25,347 nt of DNA from DASRCB01 sp035653295 (GCA_035653295.1 DASRCB010000361.1:1-25347), one strand, 5' to 3'; counted from the first letter of the stretch, positions 1 through 8,571 are shown. Made by a program: numbers and translations. Notes: generated by a model from the sequence alone, not told the origin.

Positions 1-3000
1 CGAGGTCGTGACTGGAGCCGTCCAGCGCCAGTTCATAGTTGCACGCTAAACCGGAGCACTTCGACAGCAGCACTTCATATGTCCCGGTGTAAGCTGTCTG
101 CCGAAACCAGCTGGATAGCGTGAACGGACCGGTGATGTCCATGGTGGATGAAGCCCCCATGTCCATATATGCCGTCCAGCTTCCATCGAAGCTGGCGGCC
201 TCGCCGAGGAGGCCGGCGGCGGCTGTCGTATGAGCGCCGACGACCGCGCTGTTATTGCCGTTGATCGTGGAATCGAGCCCTGAAAGCGCGGTGTTCTTCC
301 CGAGATGCCAGACACCGGCGAAATTGCTGTCCCACACGCCGCTCGGATTCTCGCGCGATGACGTCACGGCGGAGTTGCCGTAAAAAAGATAAAACGTCGT
401 ATCTGTTGTATGCGAGATCGCCGGCATCCGCACCCATGCTGTCAGTTGGCCCGTAGCGGCATTGTATGTCTGAAGCTCGTGGTCGAGTTTCGTCGAGCCC
501 GCGGGGTCGGAGCTGAAAACGATGTCGTACCCGCTCGCGCTCGATACATGGCCGCCGTTGGCCACCGACCGCAACAGCGGGTCGGTTATGGTGAACAGCA
601 CGGGAAAGTTCGTCTGGTCCGCATTGGCGACCTGCGCGTGCGCGATCGTCACCACTCTGCGGTGCGCGAATCCGTTCGGCCACGGCGCGTTTTCGGCGCT
701 GATGGCATAGAAGGAACCGGGCGCGGACTGGTTGTTGTACTCGGTACGGATCCAGTTTGTGTCCCGGACGATCGCGGAGAGCCGGGATTCCTCCATGAGC
801 CCGTCGAGATTTTCGCCGCTGACCTGCTCGCGCCCAAGATCGAAATGCGTGCCGGACAGAACGGCACCCGTCCCGGCGTTGACAGTTGCCGCCAACACGC
901 CGTCCAGATAAAAGTAAAGATGCGAGCCGTCGGAAACCTCCGCGGCGTGATGCCACTGGTTCAGTGCGGGCACGATGCCGCTGCGCACGATATTCCCGTT
1001 CTGCACACCCTCCAGGTCGTGGCCTTTCCCATCCAGCGCCAGTTCGTAATTGCAGGCCACGCCCGAGCACTTGGACATCAGCACCTCGTAAGTCCCCGTG
1101 TACGCCGTCTGTTTGAACCACGTCGAGAGCGTGAAAGGACCGCTGACGTCCATGGCCGATGAGGAACCCATGTCGATGTATGCGTTCCATGTACCATCGA
1201 AGCCTGCAGCCTCGCCCAGAAGCCCCCCGGCCGCGGTGGTGTGGGCGCCGATAACCCCGTTTAGGGCATTGGCCGTGGAGTCCGAGGCCGAGAGCGCAGT
1301 GTTCTTCCCCAAATGCCAGACACCGATGTAGTTGGCGCCCCAGACACCGGTCCGATTCTCCTGAGAAGCCGAAACGCTCGGATTGCCGTAACACACATAC
1401 AGGGTGGTATCAACGCTGTGCGACAGAGCAGGGATCCGAACCCACGCTGTTACCTGGCCCGTCGCCGGGTTGTAACTCTGCATCTCGTGATCGAGCCTGC
1501 TTATGCCGGCGCGATCGGCGCTGAAAACGATGTCGTAGCCGTTTGCGCTCGCAACGTGACCGCCGTTGGCAATGGATCTAAACAGCGGGTCCGTGATGTT
1601 GAACAGGAACGGAAAGTTGACCTGATCCGCATTCGGAACTCCGCCATGTGAGATCGTAATCGCTCGCATATAGGCGTACGCGCCTGTCGCGGGCGGCGCG
1701 AGCGAAATCGTGGCCGTCGCGGTTTTCGTCGCATCGCCGGCGCTGGTGGCGGTCAGCAGGACCGTCGCTGAAGATGTAATCGAACCTGGCGCGGTGTAGA
1801 CCACAGTCGCGCCCGTCGTGGCCGACAATGTCCCAACGTTGGCCGGACTGGCGGACCACGTCACTCCGCCGTTGCTGCTGCCCGTGACAGTCGCCGTAAA
1901 CGTCTGCTTCTGGGCTCCGGACAGAGTCGCCGTTGCTGGAGAGACGGTGATTTGAACTGGCGTCAGCGTAATCGCCGCGGTCGCGAATTTCGTCGAATCC
2001 ACGGCGCTGGCCGCGGTCAGCGTCACGGTGGTCGCGGTGTTAATCACCGCCGGAGCCGTGTAGGTGTTCCCTCCCACGGAGGTTGTTGACGCGGCGAGCG
2101 TTCCCACGTTGGGTGACAGCGTCCAGTTCAGGCTCTGATTCGGCCCGGTCACGGTCGGTGTGAACTGTTGCTGCTGCCGGATGGACAGCGACGCCGTAGT
2201 CGGGCTCAACTGAACGGAAGATGGGGGAAGCAATCCGTAGACCATCACGCCACCGGCTGCCGAGGGCACAAACACCTTGCCGTTTGCGATGGTGGGCGTA
2301 ACAAATTTCACTCCTCCGCCCAGGCCGTCGCGAGCCGCATTCTGCGTGCTGTTCCACAGCTCGGTGGCGACGTTCGTCGCCTGAAATGCATGCAGAACGT
2401 CCGGCGTGCCGCCCGCGACCGCCCAAACGATTGCCGTCGAGGCATCGCTGCCGCTGGATGATACCGCGAGGTTCCCGCCGTCGCTGGACGTTTGCGAATT
2501 CTGTGAATCGGGCGTCGTAGTGAACCTGCCGCTCGCCAGCCGGTAACCTCGTAGGTTGTCATTTGTGCCCCACACGTAAAGGAGCGGATTCGAGGCGCTG
2601 TCCAGCCACGCCATCCCATGGATCTGATAACAGCCGCTGAAGGTCGGCGATGTGCAGGGCGACGTCGCCTGAAAACTCTGCGCGGCGGCGCTGTTGTGCC
2701 CGAGATTCGCAGGATTGAGCACATAGACCATGCCGTCTTTTCCGCCGCCGACGAGCATGTTCTGTCCGGGAATCAGGATTGGGCCGCCGGAGCCCAGATC
2801 GAGATCCAGGCTGTCCAGCTCGGAGAAGTTCGACGGCGCAAACCAGTCGAGGAGCGCGCCCGCGGGGCTGAGCTTCAGGAACGAGTCGGAGAGATTCGAG
2901 GCCCCGTCATACGTGCCGTTGCCGGTCAGGAAGTAAATCGCGCCGGCGGAATCACCGACCAGGCCGCGTCCCGACTGCCACACAGCCCCGTACGTCGCGC

Positions 3001-3781
3001 TGGGAGTGGTGTTGTAAACCGCCACCTGCTGCTGTACGTTCGCGGCATTGTATCCGAGGATCCAGCCGTGAAACGGAAAAGGATCGGGACCACAGCTGCC
3101 GAAGCCCGCGTAAATGTTGCCGTTGGCCAGCAGCAGCGCGGGCCGCTGTATCTGGGTGGTGTGGTTGAGCGTGAGCACGCCCCCAACGGAATCGAACGCA
3201 GTTCCCGGAACCCGGGCGGCTATGGTGACCGGGCTGCCTGATCGCTGTTGTCCGGTGGTGATGCTCAGGGCGTACAACCGGTTCTGGTAACCGTCCGATG
3301 CCGGCGTCGTGCCGACGGCATACAAGGTCCCGCTGGCCAGGTCAATCGCCGGCGTGCTGAGAATGCCCATTTCGGGGCCCGTGGACCACGATGCGGGGCA
3401 CGGCGGCGCCGTGTTGGCGGGAACCGAGGGATCGAGCGTCACCTGCCAGAGCGGCGGCTGGCTCAGATGGTCGGCGTCGAAGGCATACACGCTGTTGTGC
3501 ATCGTGGCGACATACACAACATTCACGGTTTTGCCGCCTATGGCGACGTTCGGGACATACAAAGGCTGTGCGAACACCTGTCCATCGGTCGCGAGAGCGC
3601 CGATTTTGCCGAAGCTCGCGCTGTTCACGTTCGTGATGTTCAGGATGGTTTCGGTTGTAGTCCCGCTGGTCCGTGAGTTGTTGTACTGACCGGTCAGAAC
3701 CGCGGTTTGTGCGCACAGGAATCCGGGCACCAAAAGGCAGACGGATGCCCAAACAGCGCATCGTGGCTTACAGTCGCTCAA
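1..3781 (-). CDS. Large secreted beta-propeller / Ig-like / tandem DUF2341-LamG protein (C-terminus outside window)
   Basis: The minus-strand frame is open from 3781 to the left edge, about 1260 residues, with no stop. I chose TTG at 3781 because the frame has a TGA 17 codons upstream, no ATG fits, and the start gives a good signal peptide: MSDCKPR, a hydrophobic core, then LCA|Q near residue 24. Residues about 30-520 form a PQQ/quinoprotein-like beta-propeller, with repeats such as VNVVYVATMHNSVYAFDAD and GKDGMVYVLNP. Residues about 522-610 and 610-695 are two Ig-like domains of the bacterial Big type (SPTTASLS..., SPATATLS...). About 700-800 is a DUF2341 domain (RAITISHGGVPNADQVNFPF ... YVCYGNPS), and about 810-1000 is a LamG/concanavalin-like domain (GVWHLGKNTAL...). 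A second DUF2341+LamG module starts near residue 1030 and is cut by the window. It is probably an exported cell-surface or carbohydrate-binding protein. I see no catalytic motif, so the function is unknown. Confidence 0.85.
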   Translation of the reverse strand, partial: MSDCKPRCAVWASVCLLVPGFLCAQTAVLTGQYNNSRTSGTTTETILNITNVNSASFGKIGALATDGQVFAQPLYVPNVAIGGKTVNVVYVATMHNSVYAFDADHLSQPPLWQVTLDPSVPANTAPPCPASWSTGPEMGILSTPAIDLASGTLYAVGTTPASDGYQNRLYALSITTGQQRSGSPVTIAARVPGTAFDSVGGVLTLNHTTQIQRPALLLANGNIYAGFGSCGPDPFPFHGWILGYNAANVQQQVAVYNTTPSATYGAVWQSGRGLVGDSAGAIYFLTGNGTYDGASNLSDSFLKLSPAGALLDWFAPSNFSELDSLDLDLGSGGPILIPGQNMLVGGGKDGMVYVLNPANLGHNSAAAQSFQATSPCTSPTFSGCYQIHGMAWLDSASNPLLYVWGTNDNLRGYRLASGRFTTTPDSQNSQTSSDGGNLAVSSSGSDASTAIVWAVAGGTPDVLHAFQATNVATELWNSTQNAARDGLGGGVKFVTPTIANGKVFVPSAAGGVMVYGLLPPSSVQLSPTTASLSIRQQQQFTPTVTGPNQSLNWTLSPNVGTLAASTTSVGGNTYTAPAVINTATTVTLTAASAVDSTKFATAAITLTPVQITVSPATATLSGAQKQTFTATVTGSSNGGVTWSASPANVGTLSATTGATVVYTAPGSITSSATVLLTATSAGDATKTATATISLAPPATGAYAYMRAITISHGGVPNADQVNFPFLFNITDPLFRSIANGGHVASANGYDIVFSADRAGISRLDHEMQSYNPATGQVTAWVRIPALSHSVDTTLYVCYGNPSVSASQENRTGVWGANYIGVWHLGKNTALSASDSTANALNGVIGAHTTAAGGLLGEAAGFDGTWNAYIDMGSSSAMDVSGPFTLSTWFKQTAYTGTYEVLMSKCSGVACNYELALDGKGHDLEGVQNGNIVRSGIVPALNQWHHAAEVSDGSHLYFYLDGVLAATVNAGTGAVLSGTHFDLGREQVSGENLDGLMEESRLSAIVRDTNWIRTEYNNQSAPGSFYAISAENAPWPNGFAHRRVVTIAHAQVANADQTNFPVLFTITDPLLRSVANGGHVSSASGYDIVFSSDPAGSTKLDHELQTYNAATGQLTAWVRMPAISHTTDTTFYLFYGNSAVTSSRENPSGVWDSNFAGVWHLGKNTALSGLDSTINGNNSAVVGAHTTAAAGLLGEAASFDGSWTAYMDMGASSTMDITGPFTLSSWFRQTAYTGTYEVLLSKCSGLACNYELALDGSSHDL

Positions 3782-3797
3782 AAAGACCCCAGGAATG

Positions 3798-3827
3798 ATC
3801 TTAAGTGCGGCTGCGGGTATTGGTCAA
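3798..3827 (-). promoter_or_regulatory. Candidate sigma70-type promoter for the large secreted protein
   Basis: On the minus strand TTGACC (3827-3822, 5 of 6 to the -35 consensus) is followed after 18 bases by TAAGAT (3803-3798, 4 of 6 to the -10 consensus). Transcription would start roughly ten bases before the TTG codon at 3781, giving a short leader that contains TGGGG as a possible weak ribosome binding site. The match is modest and GC-rich genomes give chance hits, so this is tentative. Confidence 0.3.
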
Positions 3828-3841
3828 CGAATGTATAGTCC

Positions 3842-3858
3842 CGGCGCCGGTGGCGCCG
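3842..3858 (-). terminator. Short GC hairpin after the small HTH gene
   Basis: CGGCGCC-GGT-GGCGCCG is a perfect 7-base stem with a 3-base loop, lying about 18 bases after the stop codon of the small helix-turn-helix gene. No T-run follows on the minus strand, so intrinsic termination is uncertain. It separates that gene from the candidate promoter of the large secreted protein. Confidence 0.3.
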
Positions 3859-3875
3859 CGAGCGGGTCCGGCCGT

Positions 3876-4097
3876 CTATTGGGCGGCAGTGACCGCGGGG
3901 TTCAGACGTCCAGTGAGCAGCCTCAGGAGCAGCAGGTCCGAAAGCTGGAACTGTGCGATGGGGACGTTGCGCAGGTCTTCCTCGCTCTCCACTACATGGC
4001 TGCGAATAATCTGTCGGAGTTGCAGGACGGAGATGCCCAGTTCTTCGGCTGCTTCCACCTCGGTGAACTGAGTCTTGCCAGGGCGTGACGAGAGCAT
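3876..4097 (-). CDS. Small helix-turn-helix protein, 73 residues, function unknown
   Basis: From ATG at 4097 this encodes 73 residues. Residues about 11-35 (FTEVEAAEELGISVLQLRQI) resemble a MerR/excisionase-type helix-turn-helix, in which an acidic/Ala-rich helix and an LGIS turn are followed by a second helix. A Leu-rich helix (FQLSDLLLLRLL) follows at 50-61. I do not recognise a named family with certainty. The frame extends upstream to GTG and TTG codons (TTG at 4145, 89 residues). I prefer the ATG because the HTH begins soon after it and the extra N-terminal part looks non-conserved, but no start has a strong ribosome binding site. It lies 94 bases upstream of the large secreted protein on the same strand, so a role in controlling that gene is possible. 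This is inference from position only. Confidence 0.6.
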   Translation of the reverse strand: MLSSRPGKTQFTEVEAAEELGISVLQLRQIIRSHVVESEEDLRNVPIAQFQLSDLLLLRLLTGRLNPAVTAAQ

Positions 4098-4201
4098 AAT
4101 TATCCGCTGTAATTCGATGGTACGAGGGTTCCGCACTTGGACCAATCAGGCGGACGACCTAAACAAAGAGTGGTAATTGCTGACGGACCTTTGTACTAAG
4201 G

Positions 4202-4258
4202 CGCGATTGCGCGAAGTACTATTCCGCCCCCGGCGTCGCTCGAAGCGGCGCAATCGCG
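4202..4258. repeat. 11-base inverted repeat downstream of the LssY-hydrolase gene
   Basis: CGCGATTGCGC at 4202-4212 pairs perfectly with GCGCAATCGCG at 4248-4258 across a 35-base loop. The loop itself holds a small CGCT-TCG-AGCG hairpin on the minus strand. It begins about 15 bases after the stop codon at 4273 and could shape the 3' end of that operon's transcript. There is no T-run, so a Rho-independent terminator is not established. The rest of 4146-4272 shows nothing else I can support. Confidence 0.45.
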
Positions 4259-4272
4259 TCTGAAGTGGACCC

Positions 4273-6210
4273 TTACTTCCCTGATGCTTCCAGGTCCTCG
4301 CTCACGTAGCGCGTGATCGCCTCCAGCAGGGCGGCCCTTGGGAAGTTGCCTTTTTCGAAAGCCAGCGCGGGGGCGAAATGGTCGGCGTTCAGCTCGCCGA
4401 GGAATTTCGCCCCGGGCAGCAGCGCGTCTTCTTCCAGAAGCTGCCCGTCCTCGCGCGCGCCCATGGACGCCAGCATCTCCCAGCTCTCGAGCAGCATTTT
4501 CGAGGTGCTGTTGCGGTCCGATGCCGCGGCCAGCGAATAGGCGGGGACGGGAACCGTGGGATGCGCGGTGCGGAATGCCTTCCGAACATCGCTGCGAAGA
4601 CTGCGATATCCCTGGCTCATGTCGCCCTTGCACGCCAGGCCGCCATACTGGCGAACCCAGCGGTCCGCCTGCGCCGGCAGGACATCGGCAATCGGGGAAC
4701 CGCCCACCGCGCCCGCGACCGTGACGAACGCGGCCACCCGCGAAACAAGGTCCTGGTTCATGGCCAGCGCTGTCTCGAGATCTGGCGCGCCCTTGCTGTA
4801 GCCGAGCACGACGAACCGGCGCGAATCCCCGCTGGAGTGGTCGCGCACCCAGGAGGAGATCACCGCCGCGTTCGATTCCGAGCTGTCGTTCGGAACCGGG
4901 ATCAGGTCCACTGTCAGGCCATGCTTATCGTGAAGGTGCTTCGTCCCCTCGGCCCACGCCGCGGTGGGAATGCACGTGTTCATGATCCCGGGCACAATCA
5001 GCAAGCGGTATGTGCTGGAGACCGGCTTCAGCGACAGATCCGTTCGTCCCGCGACCCCCACATACTTCGCGCACGGGCTCCATGACCCCCCGTCAGGGTT
5101 CTCCTGCGCCAGCACCGAGCAGAATACGTCGGCGAAACGCGCGCTGTCGTCCGACGCGGTTCCGGCGAGCGTTACGATCAACGTGCGGCCGTCGGAATGG
5201 AAGCTGCCGCCTGTCGCCGTGCGTGCCTCGCGCAGCGGATTGGACGGAGTCATGTAATCGATGCTGGCGGCCAGCCCGGTATCGTTCAGGCTGGCGGCGA
5301 TGAACTCGCGCTCGACATCCACGTTGGGGTCGATCTTGTGAGTGATGCCGTTATTCCGCTGATCGCGCTCGAACCCGATATCGTGCGTGCCGGCGCCGAC
5401 CCAGACGGTTTGCCCGGCGGCGGTAAACGGCGCCTTCCACAGCCGGAAGTGGTGCCGCGTGGCGACTACCGTGAGCGGATCGGCGTGCGCGAACCCGTAG
5501 TCCTGAACCCGGCCGAACAGGGTCAGCTCGCTCATCGGCATTTGCGTGTACGACTCTTTGGAGAAGCTCTCCAGCAGCCCGCTCACGATCGCGTTTTGTT
5601 TGGTTTTATTGGCCTGCACCCATCCGGCGGCATCGAGGGCCTGAAGCATAGCCGACTGCGGGCCGATGATGATGAAGTTTACGCGGTCGCCTACATTCCC
5701 CTGTGCGTCGCTGACCCGGGGCGGCAGCGAATCGAGCTGCGCCTGGGACAGACGCGGCAGGCTGGCCCTGGGGACTGCGGCCGTTTTGCGGGCCGCCGCG
5801 CGGATTGCCACGCGCACGGTGTAAGCGCCGTCCCCGCTGTCGAACTGCGACTGGTTGATGTTCAGCCAAAGCCTCCCGCCGCGCAGGGGCTGCGTGTCCA
5901 CGCCGGCCCCAATCAGAAACGGCTGTGCGGCGTCGTCGTTTCCGAAACGCCCCAGCAGCGCTCCCCGGCCCGCATCGTTGTAGGGCATGACGCGCAGCAG
6001 GTCCTTCCAGCCGCGCTGCAGCCCCGCCGGACCGCACGGGTCCGAGCCGGGATACTGCACCGTGCCTTCGGCCTTGATGCTGACCGAAGCGCCGGGGTCG
6101 ATATCGACGCCGCTGTCCACCCAGCCTCCTCCTGCACGAACCTGAACGGTGGTATCGGCAGCGGCAATGCTGACAAACACGCAGAATAGCCCGCTCGCTT
6201 TACGGAACAT
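4273..6210 (-). CDS. Exported three-module protein: LecA-like domain, LssY-C-like domain, alpha/beta hydrolase
   Basis: 645 residues from ATG at 6210, with AGGAGG a few bases upstream. Residues 1-18 are a signal peptide (hydrophobic, ending IAAA). Residues about 22-138 resemble the PA-IL/LecA lectin fold: GGWVDSGVDIDPGASVSIKA, GALLGRFG and a final beta hairpin LWLNINQSQF...GAYTVRV. The ND of the LecA calcium site appears as NQ, so sugar binding is doubtful. Residues about 175-325 match the LssY C-terminal domain (FGRVQDYGFAHADPLTVVAT, RHHFRLWKAPF, VWVGAGTHDIGFERD). Residues about 400-640 are an alpha/beta hydrolase with nucleophile elbow GYSKG (Ser472) and a probable catalytic His611 in NADHFAP. 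The start overlaps the upstream esterase by 11 bases. It is probably a periplasmic or secreted esterase/lipase-like enzyme; its substrate is unknown. Confidence 0.85.
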   Translation of the reverse strand: MFRKASGLFCVFVSIAAADTTVQVRAGGGWVDSGVDIDPGASVSIKAEGTVQYPGSDPCGPAGLQRGWKDLLRVMPYNDAGRGALLGRFGNDDAAQPFLIGAGVDTQPLRGGRLWLNINQSQFDSGDGAYTVRVAIRAAARKTAAVPRASLPRLSQAQLDSLPPRVSDAQGNVGDRVNFIIIGPQSAMLQALDAAGWVQANKTKQNAIVSGLLESFSKESYTQMPMSELTLFGRVQDYGFAHADPLTVVATRHHFRLWKAPFTAAGQTVWVGAGTHDIGFERDQRNNGITHKIDPNVDVEREFIAASLNDTGLAASIDYMTPSNPLREARTATGGSFHSDGRTLIVTLAGTASDDSARFADVFCSVLAQENPDGGSWSPCAKYVGVAGRTDLSLKPVSSTYRLLIVPGIMNTCIPTAAWAEGTKHLHDKHGLTVDLIPVPNDSSESNAAVISSWVRDHSSGDSRRFVVLGYSKGAPDLETALAMNQDLVSRVAAFVTVAGAVGGSPIADVLPAQADRWVRQYGGLACKGDMSQGYRSLRSDVRKAFRTAHPTVPVPAYSLAAASDRNSTSKMLLESWEMLASMGAREDGQLLEEDALLPGAKFLGELNADHFAPALAFEKGNFPRAALLEAITRYVSEDLEASGK

Positions 6211-6964
6211 TTCCTGCCTCCTGTGTTGTTGCGCGTGAGTGGGCGAAGACCCATGCGGCGAGCCCCCGCTCGGCCCACGCGCGGTTCCACGATTGATGCA
6301 TGACGAACGGATACTCGGTGTAGCGGGGCGCCCCGCCGGCTCGCTCGACAGCGGCGATCATGCGCCGCGATTCGTGCGCGGGAACGAGCGGGTCGGCAGC
6401 GCCGTGAAAGGCCCAGATCGGAACCGCCGCAATCCTGCGCGCCTGCGAAACGCGGCCGCCGCCGCAAACCGGAACAGCGGCCGCAAAACGATTGGGCCAG
6501 TTCTCGATCAGCGCCCACACGCCGAACGCGCCCATCGACTGGCCGGTAACATAAATGCGGTCGCCGTCGATCGGCAGGTCCCGTTGCAGCTCACCAATCA
6601 GATCCATCACGGTGCGCAGGTACGCGCCCGGCGCGCGCGTGAACGGGTTCACCCACAAGTGGCCGGCCGGGCACTCCGGCGCCAGCACAAAGCAGGGATC
6701 GCGGTCCTGCACATCCGGCGACGTCCAAAGGTGGGAGCCGGCGCGGTCCATGCCCGAGATCTGCCGCACGTTGTCGCTGCCCACGGCCTCGATGCCGTGC
6801 AGGAACACGACCAGCGGAAAACGCCGTGGCATATCCGTCGCCGCGGGTCGAAACAGCCGATACGGCAACACGTGACCGCGCGATCGGAACGAGTGCGCCT
6901 CGAACCCGTCAACATTGGTCCCCGGCGCGGCGGCCAGCAGCGCCATCACAATCACGCAGGTCAT
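6200..6964 (-). CDS. Exported carboxylesterase / PHB-depolymerase-like alpha/beta hydrolase
   Basis: 254 residues. A short hydrophobic N-terminus (MTCVIVMALLAAAPG) is a likely signal peptide. The alpha/beta-hydrolase motifs are complete: oxyanion segment FLHG at 54-57, nucleophile elbow GQSMG (Ser143), acid Asp191 in HGAADPLVP, and base His223 in VMHQSWNRAW. This layout fits the phospholipase/carboxylesterase family and the poly(3-hydroxybutyrate)-depolymerase-like (LpqC) esterases. The start codon overlaps the stop of the AsmA gene (ATGA), and the 3' end overlaps the start of the next hydrolase by 11 bases, so the three genes are translated as one operon. Its natural ester substrate cannot be read from the sequence. 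Confidence 0.88.
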   Translation of the reverse strand: MTCVIVMALLAAAPGTNVDGFEAHSFRSRGHVLPYRLFRPAATDMPRRFPLVVFLHGIEAVGSDNVRQISGMDRAGSHLWTSPDVQDRDPCFVLAPECPAGHLWVNPFTRAPGAYLRTVMDLIGELQRDLPIDGDRIYVTGQSMGAFGVWALIENWPNRFAAAVPVCGGGRVSQARRIAAVPIWAFHGAADPLVPAHESRRMIAAVERAGGAPRYTEYPFVMHQSWNRAWAERGLAAWVFAHSRATTQEAGNVP

Positions 6965-8571
6965 TGCGGCTTCTTCTTACCGGATATGGCCTGAAAAAGC
7001 TTCTGAACGCCCTCGGACACCTCGTTGCTCTTCAGAACGGCCTTCACCTCCGACGCGGCGATGCCTTTTACGTCCGGAGCAAAAACGGGGGAGGACGCAG
7101 TGCCGGTCACCAGGAACGGAACTCCAAGATCGCCGTGCTGTCCCAGGACCAGCAGACCGGACGTGTGCATTTTCGCCAGCATGCGGAATGCGAGGGTATG
7201 AGTTGGGCTGACGGACCCGCTGCCGCTCAGATCGCCAAGCGCGGGTGCGGTCAGCATAAGGCTATCCACCGTCGTTCCTTCCGGCGCGACCCGCACATTC
7301 GCCGTGAAGGATTCAATGTCGGTATCAGGCGCCGTTCTGATTCCAGCAATTTTGGCGATCCCTTTAATCCGCGAGCCGAGATCATATCCGGTCAGTTTCG
7401 TGTGAGTCACGCCGACCGCGCCCGACGTAATCAGCCCATCCAGGGGTCCGGTCAACGCGACCGAGGCCTGCGCCGTGCCGCCGCGCAGCGACGATCCGAG
7501 CGGAAGAACGATTCCGAGCGCCGGCAGCATCGACTCCAGTTCGTCCACCGACATGTTGCTGCCGCGCAGTTGCATGGCGATATTTCGCGAATCGCCATGC
7601 ACGGTCCACGTTCCGGTGAGCTGCGCCGTCGCCGCGCCGATGTGAACGTCCCCGCGGCGCAGGGCGCCCGCGCCTTTCCCGAGGTCCTGGTCGGCCGAGA
7701 AGTCGAACTGAACCGGCCTGGGCGCGGGGGATCCGTTGCGCGCCAGCTTCATATGATCGCCGCGGACTCGGCCATCGGCGCGCAACGTGCGCCCGTCCGA
7801 CGAGATGTTGCCGTCCACCGTCAGCAACCCGCCCAGCCCCGCCGCGGGCCTGACGAAGCCCGAGGCCAGCACATCGATATGCTTCAGCGAGACGGTGCTC
7901 CGGAATGGCGTGCGCGCCGCGTCGGTGGCGTCGATGGGACCGGCTGTGCCCTGAAGCATCGCCTCACCGTCGCCGGCCATCTTCACGGAAACGGAAAAGG
8001 GGAATGCGGAGTTCGCCGAGAAACTTCGAACCTGTACGTTAACTGCGCTGTACACCTGCGGACGCGCGTTCGCGCTCATGCCCCCGACCGTCACCGTTCC
8101 ATTCACGATCCGAATGTTCTTCACTGAAAGCGCGAAGCTGCTCTTTCCGCTGCCGCCCGGGGCCGCCGCCCCAGAGGCTTTCGACGCGCCGATGCTCGAA
8201 AAATTCCAACGGCCCGCGGCGTTTTGAATGAGGTCGATCCGCGGCTGATCGATGGTGATGCCGGTGACGTTCACCTGATGTGAGAACAGGAGCGGCAGCA
8301 GCTCGACTCCGACCGTAAGAGTTTTCGCCTGCAGGAACGGCGTTCTACTGAACCCGGGATCGTCCGCGACCGACAAATCGCTGGCTCTGACCCCGCCGGA
8401 GAAAAGCGACAGTTTCAGATCGCCGATTTCCACCGCCCGACCGAGTGCGCTTCCAAGCCGGGACTGAAGGACGGGCCTGAATTGATTCGCGTTCACCAGG
8501 ACGGCAAGGCCCGCGATCACCAGACACAAAATGCCTAACGTTACGGCCGCTGCACGAATCATGCGTTTCAT
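6961..8571 (-). CDS. AsmA-family protein
   Basis: 536 residues from ATG at 8571. I chose this start over an upstream in-frame codon at 8646 because AGGAGG lies 9 bases before it and it yields a clean N-terminal membrane anchor (MKRMIRAAAVTLGILCLVIAGLAVLV, residues 1-26). The N-terminal segment QSRLGSALGRAVEIGDLKLSLFSGGVRASDLSVADDPGFS is typical of AsmA/AsmA-like proteins. The rest is a long beta-rich region with repeated VTGITIDQPRIDLI- and GTWTVHG-like strands, ending in a conserved GTASSPVFAPDVKG segment and a Lys-rich tail. AsmA-like proteins are inner-membrane-anchored periplasmic proteins implicated in envelope lipid transport and outer-membrane homeostasis. Here it heads an operon with two exported hydrolases, which suggests a shared envelope role (inference). 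Confidence 0.88.
   Translation of the reverse strand: MKRMIRAAAVTLGILCLVIAGLAVLVNANQFRPVLQSRLGSALGRAVEIGDLKLSLFSGGVRASDLSVADDPGFSRTPFLQAKTLTVGVELLPLLFSHQVNVTGITIDQPRIDLIQNAAGRWNFSSIGASKASGAAAPGGSGKSSFALSVKNIRIVNGTVTVGGMSANARPQVYSAVNVQVRSFSANSAFPFSVSVKMAGDGEAMLQGTAGPIDATDAARTPFRSTVSLKHIDVLASGFVRPAAGLGGLLTVDGNISSDGRTLRADGRVRGDHMKLARNGSPAPRPVQFDFSADQDLGKGAGALRRGDVHIGAATAQLTGTWTVHGDSRNIAMQLRGSNMSVDELESMLPALGIVLPLGSSLRGGTAQASVALTGPLDGLITSGAVGVTHTKLTGYDLGSRIKGIAKIAGIRTAPDTDIESFTANVRVAPEGTTVDSLMLTAPALGDLSGSGSVSPTHTLAFRMLAKMHTSGLLVLGQHGDLGVPFLVTGTASSPVFAPDVKGIAASEVKAVLKSNEVSEGVQKLFQAISGKKKPQ

Noticed and set aside
252..1394. Minus-strand open frame of 380 codons in the left region
   Set aside because: It is out of frame with the continuous 1260-codon frame that carries the DUF2341 and LamG motifs. 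Its Arg-rich translation has no domain.
5197..8127. Long plus-strand open frames of 330 and 433 codons
   Set aside because: They are antisense to the LssY-hydrolase, esterase and AsmA genes. The translations are Arg/His/Gly-rich, without domains, and caused by high GC; the minus-strand genes have motifs, signal peptides and ribosome binding sites.
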